NCBI RefSeq assembly: GCF_020630935.1 | Contig: NZ_JAHDIG010000006.1 | Location: forward strand, 62,203-112,042 | Direction: 5' to 3' | Length of the DNA: 49,840 nt | Source: Bernardetia sp. | GTDB taxonomy: Bacteria; Bacteroidota; Bacteroidia; Cytophagales; Bernardetiaceae | Part shown: in pieces, positions 26,589 through 36,092 of the stretch | How the letters are laid out: each line of letters starts with the position of its first letter | Position numbering within the stretch: position 1 is the stretch's first letter | Program-made: the position numbers and the translations under genes | The notes under the pieces: model-generated | Told to the model about the DNA's origin: nothing | The model's database searches: none | What the model saw: only the letters and a program-made list of their open reading frames with translations

Positions 26589-27275
26589 ATGAAACAGCTA
26601 TCTTATTTGTTGCTTATCTTTTTGTTCATTTCTTGCAATCAAACTTCAGAAACTAATACCTCTCAATCTTCTGAAGGCGAACAAATCTCTACCTCATCTG
26701 AAGATGAAAAAAATACAGAAATATCCTCTGAAAGTACCAATAAAGTACAAGAAACAAAAGAACTGAAAACTATAGAAGACATCAGAGAGGAATACAAAAG
26801 TATTGTGTCAAAAATAGCTAATAAAAAACTAGATTCTATTTCCTTCCAATATGAATGTTATGAGGAGGGAGGAGTAGGTGGAGAGGTTTCTTATTTTTCT
26901 GAAAATGGAAGCCTTCGTGTTATCAAATATTTTAGTGGTTACGACCACGGAGGCATAAGCAAAGAATATTTTTTGAAAGATGCAAAGCCATTTTTTATCT
27001 ATAAAGAGACAAGCAGTTGGAACTTTGATGTTGATGCTAAAGTCGAAAATGCGACACGAGATGACATTACAGAAAATCGCTTTTATATCATTGATGGAAA
27101 ACTCATACAATGCTTAGAGAAAAAATTTACGATTCGTTCCTCTATGAAAAATAATCCAACCTCTGCTACCGTAGCAAATAAAGAAGTTGAATGTTCAGAT
27201 CTTTCAGAGTTATTACAGGATTTTGAATTGGTTTTGAAATATCGAAATCAAACAGAAAAAATGGAGTGCTTATAG
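26589..27275 (+). CDS. Lipoprotein of unknown function
   Basis: A 228-residue protein with a lipoprotein signal (MKQLSYLLLIFLFISC; Cys16), then a Ser/Thr/Glu-rich linker to about residue 60, and a compact C-terminal domain with FQYECYEEGGVGGEVSYFSE and FSGYDHGGISKEYFL. The latter looks like a beta-rich domain related to small lipoproteins of Bacteroidota, but the family is not recognised. The protein at 31640-32323 has a similar lipoprotein layout, but I see no clear sequence match. Confidence 0.7.
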   Translation: MKQLSYLLLIFLFISCNQTSETNTSQSSEGEQISTSSEDEKNTEISSESTNKVQETKELKTIEDIREEYKSIVSKIANKKLDSISFQYECYEEGGVGGEVSYFSENGSLRVIKYFSGYDHGGISKEYFLKDAKPFFIYKETSSWNFDVDAKVENATRDDITENRFYIIDGKLIQCLEKKFTIRSSMKNNPTSATVANKEVECSDLSELLQDFELVLKYRNQTEKMECL

Positions 27276-27486
27276 ATGATTAATGTGTAAAATAACCATG
27301 TAATAAAATTATATTTTATTAAGTTGTTTTTTTTAGATATAATTGTTGTGAAATGAATGGATAAGTTACAACTGTTAGATGAAGGGCGTTTTTTATTAGC
27401 TAAAAAAGACTAAATAGGCAGTAAAATTGTTGTATATATAAGTTAATTCCCTTTGTTCTTTATAGCTTATAAAATATAACAATACC

Positions 27487-30400
27487 ATGAAACAAATTTT
27501 TCAAAATCACAAATTGGGTAGGCTATTTTTTTTACTTTTACTATGCCTATCTATAAAAAATTTACAAGCACAATCTGATACACAATTTTGGTTTGCTGCG
27601 CCTGATGTTACCTCTTCTCATAGTGATGGTCCGATTCGTATTGTAGTCTCAGCATTTGATGACCCTGCTACGGTTACTGTTACACAGCCATCTAATCTAG
27701 CATTTCCAACTTATATTGTAAATGTAGCTGCAAATACATCTCAATTCATTGATATAGAACCTAGCAAAGCATTAATAGAAACCCCTTATGATACACCTAC
27801 TCCAGCTACTCCTCAAGTAAGTACTACAGGGTTGTTGGTAGAATCAACTGCAAAGATTACGGCTTACTACGAAGTTAATTCTGGAATCAATCCTGATATT
27901 TTTGCTTTAAAAGGAGCTAATGGGTTAGGACTAGATTTTTATGTTCCATTTCAAAATACTTGGAGTCATGCAAACAGAAATCCCATTGATGGGAGAAGTG
28001 GCTTTGTAATAGTCGCAACAGAAGATAATACTTTAGTTACAGTTACTCCAACAAGAGCTTTGGAGGGAGGGCAGGCTGCAAATGTACCTTTTTCTTTTAC
28101 CCTTAATAGAGGAGAAACTTATGTGGGCTCGGTAGTAGAACCAGCAGCAGGAGGTTTGCCTTCTGGCTCTCGTATTCAAGCTAATAGACCAGTTGCTGTT
28201 ACTAAGTTTAGTGACTCTATCTTTTCTGGACAGGGAGGGTGTAACGATTTGGCAGGCGATCAACTCGTTCCTGTAGATGTTATAGGAACAGAATATGTGG
28301 TGTTGAGAGGACGGTTGGGTGTAGGTTCAGGAACTCCTGCAGGAAATCCAGAACTTGCTGTTGTTACAGCTACTCAAAATGGCACACAAGTTCGTGTAAA
28401 TGGAACATTAGTAACTACTATTAATGCAGGACAAACTTATACGCATACACTTTCCACAGCTGGTCAGAGGATTTTTATAGAAACTACACTGCCTGCTTAT
28501 GTAGGTCATTATGCTGGCTATGGTTGTGAGACTGGTTTTGCTATTCTTCCACCTGTAGAATGTACAGGCTCTCTAACAACACGTATTACACGCTCTACAA
28601 CTGAAAACTTCACTATAAATTTAATGACAAGAGGAAGACCAGTAGGAGGTAATTTTGATTTTACAAATAATTTCACAGTAAGAGTAAATGGTACTATATT
28701 ATTTCAACCTGCAGCATTAGGAGGACCTGCTTTTCCAGCTACTTTTACACAGATAGGAGCAAGTGACTATTACGGAACACAGTACACCTTTAATACAACT
28801 CAAGTACCAGCAGGAGCAGTAGTAACTGTAGAGAGTAACACTATAACAGCTGGAACAGATGAAGCAGGGTTATTTCACCTAGGTTTTGTAAATGGTGGAG
28901 CATCAACTGGAACTCGTTATGGGTATTTTTCCGATTTTCGAACCTTAGATTTGGGTAGTGATGTAAATATAAACTATGGTACGAATACGACAGTTACAGC
29001 AGATATACAAGCAACCAATTTTAGATGGCTCAGTGATGGAGTTGAAGTACAAAACGGAACTAGTAATAGTTATACAGTTACTAATATTCAGCGCAGACAA
29101 ACGATAAGAGTAGAAGCCACTGTAGGTGATTGTGTTCTTAGTGATGAAATATGTGTAGGTACAAATGAATATGTATGGGATGGAAGTTTTCCTGGAGGAG
29201 TAAATAATGATCTAAATTGGAGTAAGCCGTGTGGAGCAGCAGGTGTTCCAGATTGTAGTGTAGATATAATTATTCCTCCCACACCTATTGCAAGTTCTGC
29301 TTTGAACGTAACAGGAACAGATGTTTTGAATGTCCGTAATCTGACGCTTTTAGATGGAGGTAATCTGAATGTGGCTACAGGAGGACAAGTTAATGTTTGT
29401 GGAAATATGATTCATGATGGCAGTTTAAATATGCAAACAGGCTCTACATTTAGTTTTGTTGGAACAGGAAGACAGAATTATTCAAAGGCAAGTACAGGAA
29501 CTGGTGAATTCGAAGATTTAGTAATTGCAAATACTATTGGAACTTCAACATTCAATAATGTAGCTGGAGTTACAATACTTTCTTCTAGTGACCAAGACTT
29601 GGAAGTAAGTAGTACAGGCTCTCTTAGCTTTGTCCAAGGCTATATCGTACCAGAAGATTATCCGACTATGGCAGGAGTAGATAATTCTCGTTCTGTTGTG
29701 ATTAACAACCCTGATCCAAATGCTATTACAGGATTTAATACTACTTCATCAGCTACGACAGCTGCAACTGATTATTTCGTAGCAGGAAAACTCAACCGAG
29801 CAAAAAATGCTACTGGATATTACTCTTTTCCTGTTGGGTTAGTTTTACAAAACCCTTCTACCATTTTACCAGAGTCTAATAAAGATGGAGCTATGCCAGG
29901 GTTTGAAAATGGAGATTGGCAAACAGCAACGTATGGTAGTTTGACTTGTGATCCAAACCCCAATGGTGTTTTGGCTATTACAGGTGATGATGAATATGTA
30001 GATTTTGGCACAAATACAGGTAATGTTGGCATTTCAGGAAACAACTCTCGTACAGTAGAAATATGGGCAAGAGTAACTAATTTTAATGGTGCAGGGTTGT
30101 TTCAGTTTGGAAATAGCACAGGAACTGGGAACTCACAAGATTTTGCCTTAGTAACAGGTACAACTAATAATTCTTGGTTTATTCGTCTAAATAATGGATT
30201 TGATTTGCAACTCATCAACCTTCCTAATAGTCTGAATAACTGGCATCACTATGCCCTAACTTATAACGATATTGCTCAGCAGGTAACATTCTATTATGAT
30301 GGGATTCGGATTCGTACTTATGACTTACCTGCTCCTCTAAATACTGTCTTATCAAACGGATATGTAGGGCGTTGGAGTGGTAACAGTACTATTTCTATGA

Positions 30401-31587
30401 GAGGTGAAGTAGATGAGCTAAAAGTATGGTCTGAAACTCGTACAGAGGCACAAATACAAGCGTCTTTTAATCAAGGTTGTGCTGCCAATGCATTACAGTG
30501 TCCACAAGCGACTAATCTTAGAGCCTATTATAATTTTGAAGATGGAAACCTCAATGGCAGTACTACTCGCACTCTTCAATCACGTACTATTCAATGTCCA
30601 GATCCTACTTTTACTTATCAAAGAGCAGATGCGAATTTTAATCAGCCGAGTTCAGCAAACAACGTAACAGCAGGTTTTCAACAATATACAACTGTTCCTA
30701 GTCCTGTTACTGGACAAACAAATATTTGTGGAGCAGACTTTGATACAGATGCTGCTTTGGATAATGGTTTTTGGAATTTCGACTCATTTGATGCAACCAA
30801 TAATCCTATTCCTGTAAATGCAGAATATCAAATGTATTTGTATAACCGAGATTATGGCAATTATACAGGAGCATCTACTACTGTTATGCAACAAGTTACA
30901 CCTCCTTGGACAATTCCTACAGGGTTTTGTATAGCAAATAACCCACAACTTACTGCAAGATCTGGTTTTACAGGAAATATGGGTTCATTTGCCACGGCAC
31001 AATCGCAGGACATTACTATACTTCCTATTGAACTATTATTTATAGATGCTCAGCCAGATGAAAACGCTATTTTAGTAAAGTGGGCAACTCTTCAAGAAAG
31101 AGATAATTATGGTTTTGAAGTGTATAGAGCAGCCGAAGATGAAGAGTTTACCAAGATTGGCTTCGTAGAAGGAAAAGGAACTTCTCAAATAAGACAAGAT
31201 TATAATTTCTTGGATATAGAAGTCCAACCCAATATTACATATTACTACAAGCTCAAACAAATTGATTTGAATGGAAACTTTAATTTTACTAAAGTGGTTT
31301 CTGCCAAACTCTCTGATAGTGATTTTAGTGAGCAAGTCAATACTATCTATCCAAATCCGACGAGTAATGAGTTTACTCTTTACTTAGGAAGTAAAGAGTT
31401 TGTTAGAGATACAAAAGTAGAAATTACATTGGTAAATACGATTGGTGAAGTATTAGAACACAAAACCATAACTACTACTGATGAAAAAAGTATTCCATTT
31501 AGTATGATAAAGTACCCTAATGGAATGTACTTACTACGTATTGTAGGAGAAAGGTCTTCTTCTGTTATGAAAGTTATTAAAGAATAA
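27487..31587 (+). CDS. Large T9SS-secreted protein with IgGFc-binding-like and LamG-like domains
   Basis: A 1366-residue exported protein. Order: signal peptide (1-29, ending NLQA), an IgGFc-binding-type N-terminal domain (about 30-360; FWFAAPDVTSSHSDGPIRIV, TGLLVESTAKITAYYEVNS, SRIQANRPVAVTKFSDS, GDQLVPVDVIGTEYVVLRG), an Ig-like/SPRY-free spacer with TVTADIQATNFRWLSDG, a repeat-rich region, a LamG/concanavalin-like fold (about 828-1025; TVEIWARV, NNWHHYALTY, YVGRWSG, GEVDELKVWSETRTEAQI), and a C-terminal type A T9SS sorting domain (about 1285-1366; YPNPTSNEF ... YLLRIVGERSSSVMKVIKE). The sorting domain directs secretion and surface attachment through T9SS. Adhesion or glycan binding is inferred. 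Confidence 0.88.
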   Translation: MKQIFQNHKLGRLFFLLLLCLSIKNLQAQSDTQFWFAAPDVTSSHSDGPIRIVVSAFDDPATVTVTQPSNLAFPTYIVNVAANTSQFIDIEPSKALIETPYDTPTPATPQVSTTGLLVESTAKITAYYEVNSGINPDIFALKGANGLGLDFYVPFQNTWSHANRNPIDGRSGFVIVATEDNTLVTVTPTRALEGGQAANVPFSFTLNRGETYVGSVVEPAAGGLPSGSRIQANRPVAVTKFSDSIFSGQGGCNDLAGDQLVPVDVIGTEYVVLRGRLGVGSGTPAGNPELAVVTATQNGTQVRVNGTLVTTINAGQTYTHTLSTAGQRIFIETTLPAYVGHYAGYGCETGFAILPPVECTGSLTTRITRSTTENFTINLMTRGRPVGGNFDFTNNFTVRVNGTILFQPAALGGPAFPATFTQIGASDYYGTQYTFNTTQVPAGAVVTVESNTITAGTDEAGLFHLGFVNGGASTGTRYGYFSDFRTLDLGSDVNINYGTNTTVTADIQATNFRWLSDGVEVQNGTSNSYTVTNIQRRQTIRVEATVGDCVLSDEICVGTNEYVWDGSFPGGVNNDLNWSKPCGAAGVPDCSVDIIIPPTPIASSALNVTGTDVLNVRNLTLLDGGNLNVATGGQVNVCGNMIHDGSLNMQTGSTFSFVGTGRQNYSKASTGTGEFEDLVIANTIGTSTFNNVAGVTILSSSDQDLEVSSTGSLSFVQGYIVPEDYPTMAGVDNSRSVVINNPDPNAITGFNTTSSATTAATDYFVAGKLNRAKNATGYYSFPVGLVLQNPSTILPESNKDGAMPGFENGDWQTATYGSLTCDPNPNGVLAITGDDEYVDFGTNTGNVGISGNNSRTVEIWARVTNFNGAGLFQFGNSTGTGNSQDFALVTGTTNNSWFIRLNNGFDLQLINLPNSLNNWHHYALTYNDIAQQVTFYYDGIRIRTYDLPAPLNTVLSNGYVGRWSGNSTISMRGEVDELKVWSETRTEAQIQASFNQGCAANALQCPQATNLRAYYNFEDGNLNGSTTRTLQSRTIQCPDPTFTYQRADANFNQPSSANNVTAGFQQYTTVPSPVTGQTNICGADFDTDAALDNGFWNFDSFDATNNPIPVNAEYQMYLYNRDYGNYTGASTTVMQQVTPPWTIPTGFCIANNPQLTARSGFTGNMGSFATAQSQDITILPIELLFIDAQPDENAILVKWATLQERDNYGFEVYRAAEDEEFTKIGFVEGKGTSQIRQDYNFLDIEVQPNITYYYKLKQIDLNGNFNFTKVVSAKLSDSDFSEQVNTIYPNPTSNEFTLYLGSKEFVRDTKVEITLVNTIGEVLEHKTITTTDEKSIPFSMIKYPNGMYLLRIVGERSSSVMKVIKE

Positions 31588-31599
31588 TAATTGCTTATT

Positions 31600-31643
31600 C
31601 TCACTCATTGAAACATTTAGCATTCAATGAGTGAGCTTTTTAT
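31600..31643 (+). terminator. Terminator of the T9SS cargo gene
   Basis: A perfect 12-bp inverted repeat CTCACTCATTGA (31600-31611) / TCAATGAGTGAG (31624-31635) followed by CTTTTTAT, 13 bp after the stop. It also abuts the stop of the convergent lipoprotein gene. Confidence 0.85.
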
Positions 31644-32323
31644 AAAAAGTTTTCATACTCATTTGTTTCCATTCTCCAAATTCTATAAGGAATAATAGCA
31701 TTTGGGTTTTCTTCATCGTATTCTTCCAAAATTTTATCTATTAGATTTACTTTTATGGTATTCGCTTTTACGTCTGTGAAATAGTAGATAGCTGAGTTCT
31801 GTTTGTCTCCTATCAAAACTAAATTTGAGTTTTCTTTATCTGAATAGTAATTTATATATGTTTTGGAGTTTTCTATAAGCACAAATTCAATGTTTTTGCT
31901 TGTTGGCTTTTCGGTAATACATCCTTCTTCATAAAACTGACAAGTAATTGTCTTAGGAAAATCAGATACTTTTTCAATTGGAATAGCAAAACTTAAAGTT
32001 GTAGTATAACAGTCTGGCGCACCACAATCAAAAGCATGTAGGTTAAAAGGTAAATTAAATGTGATAGAATTTCCTTCTTGTTCTACAATATCTCTGATAT
32101 AAAACTCTTGAAAAAAATCTGACTTCAATATCTCATTTGGTTTTGCTTTAAGGATAGAGTCTCTTAAAAAAAACTGTTTTTCTTCCCAAGTAACTAATTC
32201 TGTTACACTACTTGTTTGCTCTGTATTGTTAGTTGTGTCAGTAGCAAAGGACTCATTTTTTTGAGGAGAAGCAGTACAAGAAAACAGTAAAAACACAGAT
32301 AAAAGTAGATAATGTTTTATCAT
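31640..32323 (-). CDS. Lipoprotein of unknown function
   Basis: A 227-residue protein with lipoprotein signal MIKHYLLLSVFLLFSC (Cys16), a Ser/Thr/Asn-rich linker and a C-terminal domain with FNLPFNLHAFDCGAPDCYTT and ITCQFYEEGCITE; the four cysteines could form disulfides. No family is recognised. It is convergent with the T9SS gene (shared terminator) and divergent from lpxK. Confidence 0.7.
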   Translation of the reverse strand: MIKHYLLLSVFLLFSCTASPQKNESFATDTTNNTEQTSSVTELVTWEEKQFFLRDSILKAKPNEILKSDFFQEFYIRDIVEQEGNSITFNLPFNLHAFDCGAPDCYTTTLSFAIPIEKVSDFPKTITCQFYEEGCITEKPTSKNIEFVLIENSKTYINYYSDKENSNLVLIGDKQNSAIYYFTDVKANTIKVNLIDKILEEYDEENPNAIIPYRIWRMETNEYENFL

Positions 32324-32364
32324 AATGAGATAATATTTAATTTTCTTTTTTTATTGCTCACAGG

Positions 32365-32393
32365 TTTGTATCTGCCTGTTTTGTTTAATTTTG
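32365..32393 (+). promoter_or_regulatory. Promoter of lpxK (TTTG-N17-TAATTTTG)
   Basis: TTTG at 32365-32368 and TAATTTTG at 32386-32393, spaced by 17 bp, match both boxes of the Bacteroidota housekeeping promoter. Transcription would begin near 32400, about 18 bp before a 7-codon ATG frame and 38 bp before the lpxK TTG start. Confidence 0.6.
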
Positions 32394-32417
32394 TCTTTTC
32401 TAAAAGTACAATAACCA

Positions 32418-32441
32418 ATGCGTAAAACAAAGCAACTTTGA
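32418..32441 (+). other. Seven-codon leader frame overlapping the lpxK start
   Basis: ATG at 32418 encodes MRKTKQL and stops with TGA at 32439-32441, overlapping the TTG start of lpxK (32438-32440) as TTGA. The arrangement would allow translational coupling by re-initiation. It is short enough to be chance. Confidence 0.3.
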
Positions 32442-33529
32442 AATACCTTCTTTTTCCTTTCGCTATTCTATATGATGCCATAACTCGCCTAAGAAACTAT
32501 TTTTATGATAAAGAATGGTTCAAAGTTTTTCACTCGTCTGTTATGGTAGTTTCAGTGGGTAATATTACTGTAGGAGGAACAGGAAAAACACCACATACAG
32601 AGTATTTGATTCGATATTTTCTACAGAAATACAAAGATGAAAAAGACTACCAACTAGCAACTCTCTCAAGAGGCTATGGACGAAAAACAAAAGGTTTTGT
32701 ATTGGCAAATGAAACCACAACAGCTTCTGAAATAGGAGACGAACCAATGCAGTTTTATCAAAAATTTGCAAAAGACAATAGTAAAGTAAATGTTGTAGTG
32801 TGTGAAAAACGTGCTTTGGGAGTACAAAAAATTCTTGAGTTATTTCCAAATACAAAGACTATTTTGCTAGATGATGCCTTTCAGCACCGAGCTATACGAC
32901 CTTATTTTTCTATTCTACTTTCAGACTATAATCGTCCATTTTATGAAGATTTTTTGTTGCCGATGGGTAGAATTAGAGAAAGCCGAAGAGGTGCAAAACG
33001 TGCACATGCTGTTTTTATAAGTAAGTCGCCATTGAATTTAGCAGAAGGAGAAAAGAGGATAATTCGAAAAAAAATTAGAAAATACACAAAAGCTCCTATT
33101 TTTTTTACTGGCTTTGAGTATGATACTCCTGTTTCTGTTTTAAATGAAAATGAACTGTTGGACTTAGAAGATGATACAACTTACTCTTATGGAATTTTGA
33201 CAGGAATAGCTAACTACAAACCTTTCCAAGAATATGTAGAGCAGAAATTTGGTCAATTGGAATCTGAAAAAAACTTTCCAGACCATCACGATTATTCTGC
33301 AAAGGATATAGGCTTTTTAAAAAACTCAAAGACAGTTTGGCTAACCACAGAAAAAGATGCTGTTAAGTTACGTCCTTTATTAGAAAAGTTTACAGAATCA
33401 GAAAAGTCTAAACTCTCTATTTTTTATATTCCTATCAAAGTCGTTTTTTTAGATAAAAATGAAGAAAAAGAGTTTGGAATGTTTTTTCCAGATGGTTTTG
33501 GTGGAGTATTGCATTCTCTGTGGGGATAG
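32438..33529 (+). CDS. lpxK: Tetraacyldisaccharide 4'-kinase (lipid A biosynthesis)
   Basis: A 363-residue kinase that phosphorylates the 4' position of tetraacyldisaccharide 1-phosphate to lipid IVA on the inner face of the inner membrane. The Walker A loop is GNITVGGTGKTPHTEYL with K50-T51, preceded by a hydrophobic N-terminal segment that docks to the membrane. DDAFQHRAI and NFPDHHDYS are LpxK family motifs (DDGFQH-type and the FPDHH-type loop). The start is a TTG: the frame has a stop (TAA at 32423) four codons upstream and no ATG before residue 36, after which conserved sequence would be lost. It is almost end-to-end (4 bp) with a convergent gene. Confidence 0.94.
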   Translation: MKYLLFPFAILYDAITRLRNYFYDKEWFKVFHSSVMVVSVGNITVGGTGKTPHTEYLIRYFLQKYKDEKDYQLATLSRGYGRKTKGFVLANETTTASEIGDEPMQFYQKFAKDNSKVNVVVCEKRALGVQKILELFPNTKTILLDDAFQHRAIRPYFSILLSDYNRPFYEDFLLPMGRIRESRRGAKRAHAVFISKSPLNLAEGEKRIIRKKIRKYTKAPIFFTGFEYDTPVSVLNENELLDLEDDTTYSYGILTGIANYKPFQEYVEQKFGQLESEKNFPDHHDYSAKDIGFLKNSKTVWLTTEKDAVKLRPLLEKFTESEKSKLSIFYIPIKVVFLDKNEEKEFGMFFPDGFGGVLHSLWG

Positions 33530-33533
33530 TTCC

Positions 33534-34910
33534 TTATTCAATAATCTTCATTTCTACTCTTCTATTTTTTTGCCTTGAAGCCTCACTATTATTATTCGAA
33601 ATAGGACGTGTTCCTCCGTATGCTTTAGTTTCTATTCGGCTGGCTTCTATGTTGTTTCTCATCAAATAGAGTTTTACGGCATCAGCTCTTTCTTGTGAGA
33701 GTTTGTAGTTTAGGGAGGCATCTCCTGCTGTGTCGGTGTGTCCTGCTAGTTCGATTCTTATATTTTGATTTTCTTGCATAAATTCTACCAGTTCAGAAAT
33801 TCCTGTAGTGTCGCTAAAAATAGCTGTGGCTCTTTCAAAACCAATATGCAAACGCACTATTTCTCCCTTTTTGATAGAGGTTGTTCCTAGTCTAAATTCT
33901 CCTTCGGGTAGGTTTTTGAGTTGAGAGATTTTAACTAATCCTTGTCCAAAAGTTCCAGCCCATATTGTTTTGTCTTTTGGGTCTTGTGCTAGTGTACTTA
34001 CCATACTAGAGGGAAAAGCAGAGTTTTGAGGACTAAAAACAGTCCACTCGCTCTCATTGTCTAATAGTGACAAACCACTTAGTGAAGCAGCCCAAAGCGT
34101 TTGATTTTTTTCTGCGACTGGTAGCATTGTTCGGAACTGATAATGCACATTTTTTGAGGATTTTTGTTTTTTACCATCTATGAAAAACTGTGCAGTGCTT
34201 TCTAATGTTGAACTGATAAGGAGTTCATTTTTTGGCGAGAAGACAATAGAATTGATAGGTTGATTTCTTAAAGAAGGATATATTTTAAGACGACTCTCGT
34301 TATCTAGTGTATAAAGTCCACGTTCTGTGGCTATCCATTTCGTATTATCTTTATCTACAAGAATATTAAAAACACGTGTAAAAGCTATTCTTTCTACACT
34401 GATAAGTAACTTGAATTTAGAATCGATGCGAAAAAGTCCTTCTTCTTCTGTGCCTACCCAAATAGTTTTGTTTTGGTCTTCTGTAATACAAAGAACAGCA
34501 TTTTTATTTGACTGTGAAGGAACTTTCAAATGAGAAAAATTACCCTCTGTATCTATTTTATACACTCCTGCTCCATATGTTCCAATATATTTATCACCAT
34601 CTTGCCCAATTGTAATACATTTTATACCATAATCTTGAAGTTCTGAATTTTTTGGTGTGTAGAGGGTAGAATCTTTTTTAGACCAATGTACCAACCCTCC
34701 TCCAGTAGCTATCCAAAGCGAACCATCTGTTGCATCAAAAGCTAAATCATTGATAAAGTTGTGTGGAATAGTAGAGTTTTTAGTATTGTAGGTGTCAAAA
34801 TGCCAAGCAGGAGTTGTTTGAGCAACACTAGCATATACAAAAACAAAACATAAAACAAATAGTAAAACAGCCTTAAAAAAGGTATGTGAAGAGAAAATTT
34901 GGATATTCAT
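33534..34910 (-). CDS. Beta-propeller (Reg_prop) protein with C-terminal OmpA domain
   Basis: A 458-residue exported protein; ATG 34910 is used, as the codon before it is GTG. Signal peptide about 1-30 (ending SVAQ). A seven-blade-like propeller follows, with two-component-regulator-propeller (Reg_prop) repeats: FINDLAFDATDGSLWIATGG, GIKCITIGQDGDKYIGTYG, VLCITEDQNKTIWVGTEEEG, RVFNILVDKDNTKWIATERG and STLAQDPKDKTIWAGTFGQG. From about residue 345 an OmpA peptidoglycan-binding domain with AGHTDTAGDASLNYKLSQER and KNRRVEMKI. Reg_prop blades usually sit in hybrid two-component sensors. Here the OmpA part should tether it to peptidoglycan in the periplasm. Ligand unknown. Confidence 0.85.
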   Translation of the reverse strand: MNIQIFSSHTFFKAVLLFVLCFVFVYASVAQTTPAWHFDTYNTKNSTIPHNFINDLAFDATDGSLWIATGGGLVHWSKKDSTLYTPKNSELQDYGIKCITIGQDGDKYIGTYGAGVYKIDTEGNFSHLKVPSQSNKNAVLCITEDQNKTIWVGTEEEGLFRIDSKFKLLISVERIAFTRVFNILVDKDNTKWIATERGLYTLDNESRLKIYPSLRNQPINSIVFSPKNELLISSTLESTAQFFIDGKKQKSSKNVHYQFRTMLPVAEKNQTLWAASLSGLSLLDNESEWTVFSPQNSAFPSSMVSTLAQDPKDKTIWAGTFGQGLVKISQLKNLPEGEFRLGTTSIKKGEIVRLHIGFERATAIFSDTTGISELVEFMQENQNIRIELAGHTDTAGDASLNYKLSQERADAVKLYLMRNNIEASRIETKAYGGTRPISNNNSEASRQKNRRVEMKIIE

Positions 34911-35036
34911 CACAAAGAGGAAAATTAGTTATTCAGAATAGGTATATTTTGTACTAGAATAACGTATTTTAGTTATTAATCTGTATTTTAGACAGTGTTT
35001 TTATTATGTCTTAGAGCAATAGAAAGTATAGAAATA

Positions 35037-35900
35037 TCAATTCTTTATAGAAAAATTGTATTTATTACTCAAAATTCTGTCTCCATGACGCACTTGGAAA
35101 TAGTATTTTTTTGCTCCAAAGGTAGAAGCTGCTTGTTTCCATTCTACACGTTTATACTCTGTGTCGAATACTTCATCTTGACAAAAAACAGGAGCTTGAC
35201 TTCCTTCTTCAAACAAACAGAGTGTTAGGGTAGCTTGGTTAGGGTTGCCGTCTAGCTTAAAGAAGTTTAAATCCAAATCGATGATAACTTGCCCAATATC
35301 TGCCTGTGGATATGTTCCATCTTCTTCTACTAAAAGCAGTTTAGGGCTATAACCGTTGTCTTTTTTACGACTAGCTTCTAAGTCTTTTTTATCTCTATAA
35401 TAACAATCAAATTTATTGAAAGGAGGGATTTTATCAATAATGTCAGTTAGTCCGTCCATAACATCATTGACTTCTTGCATCTGCTTGAGTTGTTTGATTT
35501 TATTGACAATAAACTCATTGTCTTCACGAAGTTTGCGCTTTTCTTCTCTGATTTCAGCAACACGTTTATCTTCCAATGCTAGATAACGATATTCTTTAAA
35601 TTCTTTTTCTTTTTTTGATAATGCTCCTTGGTAGCTTTTGATAGCTTTTTGGAGTTCTTGTGCTTTTAGTTTCAACTCATTTGCCTCTTGGTCAGAAGAT
35701 TCTCTGTTTTTTGCCAATGCACGGATGGTTTGTTCTAGCGTATCGATACGGCGCTTCATCGTTTCGATTTCGTAATCTTGTTCTTTTATGATTTCCCTAG
35801 ATTCATTGAGAGCTTCTTCTTTTGTGTTATTACAAGAAGAAAAGAATATTCCAGCAAATAAAAAAACAGATACTAAAAGAGGGTAAATATATTTTTGCAT
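35037..35900 (-). CDS. Coiled-coil lipoprotein of unknown function
   Basis: The ATG at 35900 gives a lipoprotein signal (MQKYIYPLLVSVFLFAGIFF then SSC; Cys23) and a 287-residue product. Residues about 28-140 form a long charged coiled coil (RIDTLEQTIRALAKNRE, KAQELQKAIKSYQGALSKKE, EIREEKRKLREDNEFI). The C-terminal 130 residues form a beta-rich domain (DIGQVIIDLDLNFFKLDG, YYFQVRHGDRIL). A TAACTTTG -7 box 46 bp upstream supports this start. No family is recognised; its layout suggests a periplasm-spanning structural protein. Confidence 0.72.
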   Translation of the reverse strand: MQKYIYPLLVSVFLFAGIFFSSCNNTKEEALNESREIIKEQDYEIETMKRRIDTLEQTIRALAKNRESSDQEANELKLKAQELQKAIKSYQGALSKKEKEFKEYRYLALEDKRVAEIREEKRKLREDNEFIVNKIKQLKQMQEVNDVMDGLTDIIDKIPPFNKFDCYYRDKKDLEASRKKDNGYSPKLLLVEEDGTYPQADIGQVIIDLDLNFFKLDGNPNQATLTLCLFEEGSQAPVFCQDEVFDTEYKRVEWKQAASTFGAKKYYFQVRHGDRILSNKYNFSIKN

Positions 35901-35945
35901 AGATTCAGAGATGTAGAAAGGAGTTTTAGATAGTACACTACAACA

Positions 35946-35953
35946 CAAAGTTA
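35946..35953 (-). promoter_or_regulatory. Candidate -7 box of the coiled-coil lipoprotein gene
   Basis: Minus-strand TAACTTTG fits TAnnTTTG, 46 bp before the ATG at 35900. A T-rich tract, not a clean TTTG, lies at the -33 position. Confidence 0.42.
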
Positions 35954-36060
35954 CTATTCATTGTGCGTTAAAAAAAATATAGAAAAAATGATATTTTCCT
36001 ATATTCTTCTTATTTCCACTCCAAAATACATAAAATCTATCAGTTTGAAAATAAACTTTT

Positions 36061-36080
36061 GTCAAAAGCTCGCTTTTGAC
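36061..36080 (-). terminator. Hairpin downstream of the GH108-like gene
   Basis: A perfect 9-bp inverted repeat GTCAAAAGC-TC-GCTTTTGAC begins 12 bp after the stop at 36093. The minus-strand sequence after it is A/T-rich but has no pure T-run, so the terminator role is probable rather than sure. Confidence 0.5.
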
Positions 36081-36092
36081 CTACAATAATTG

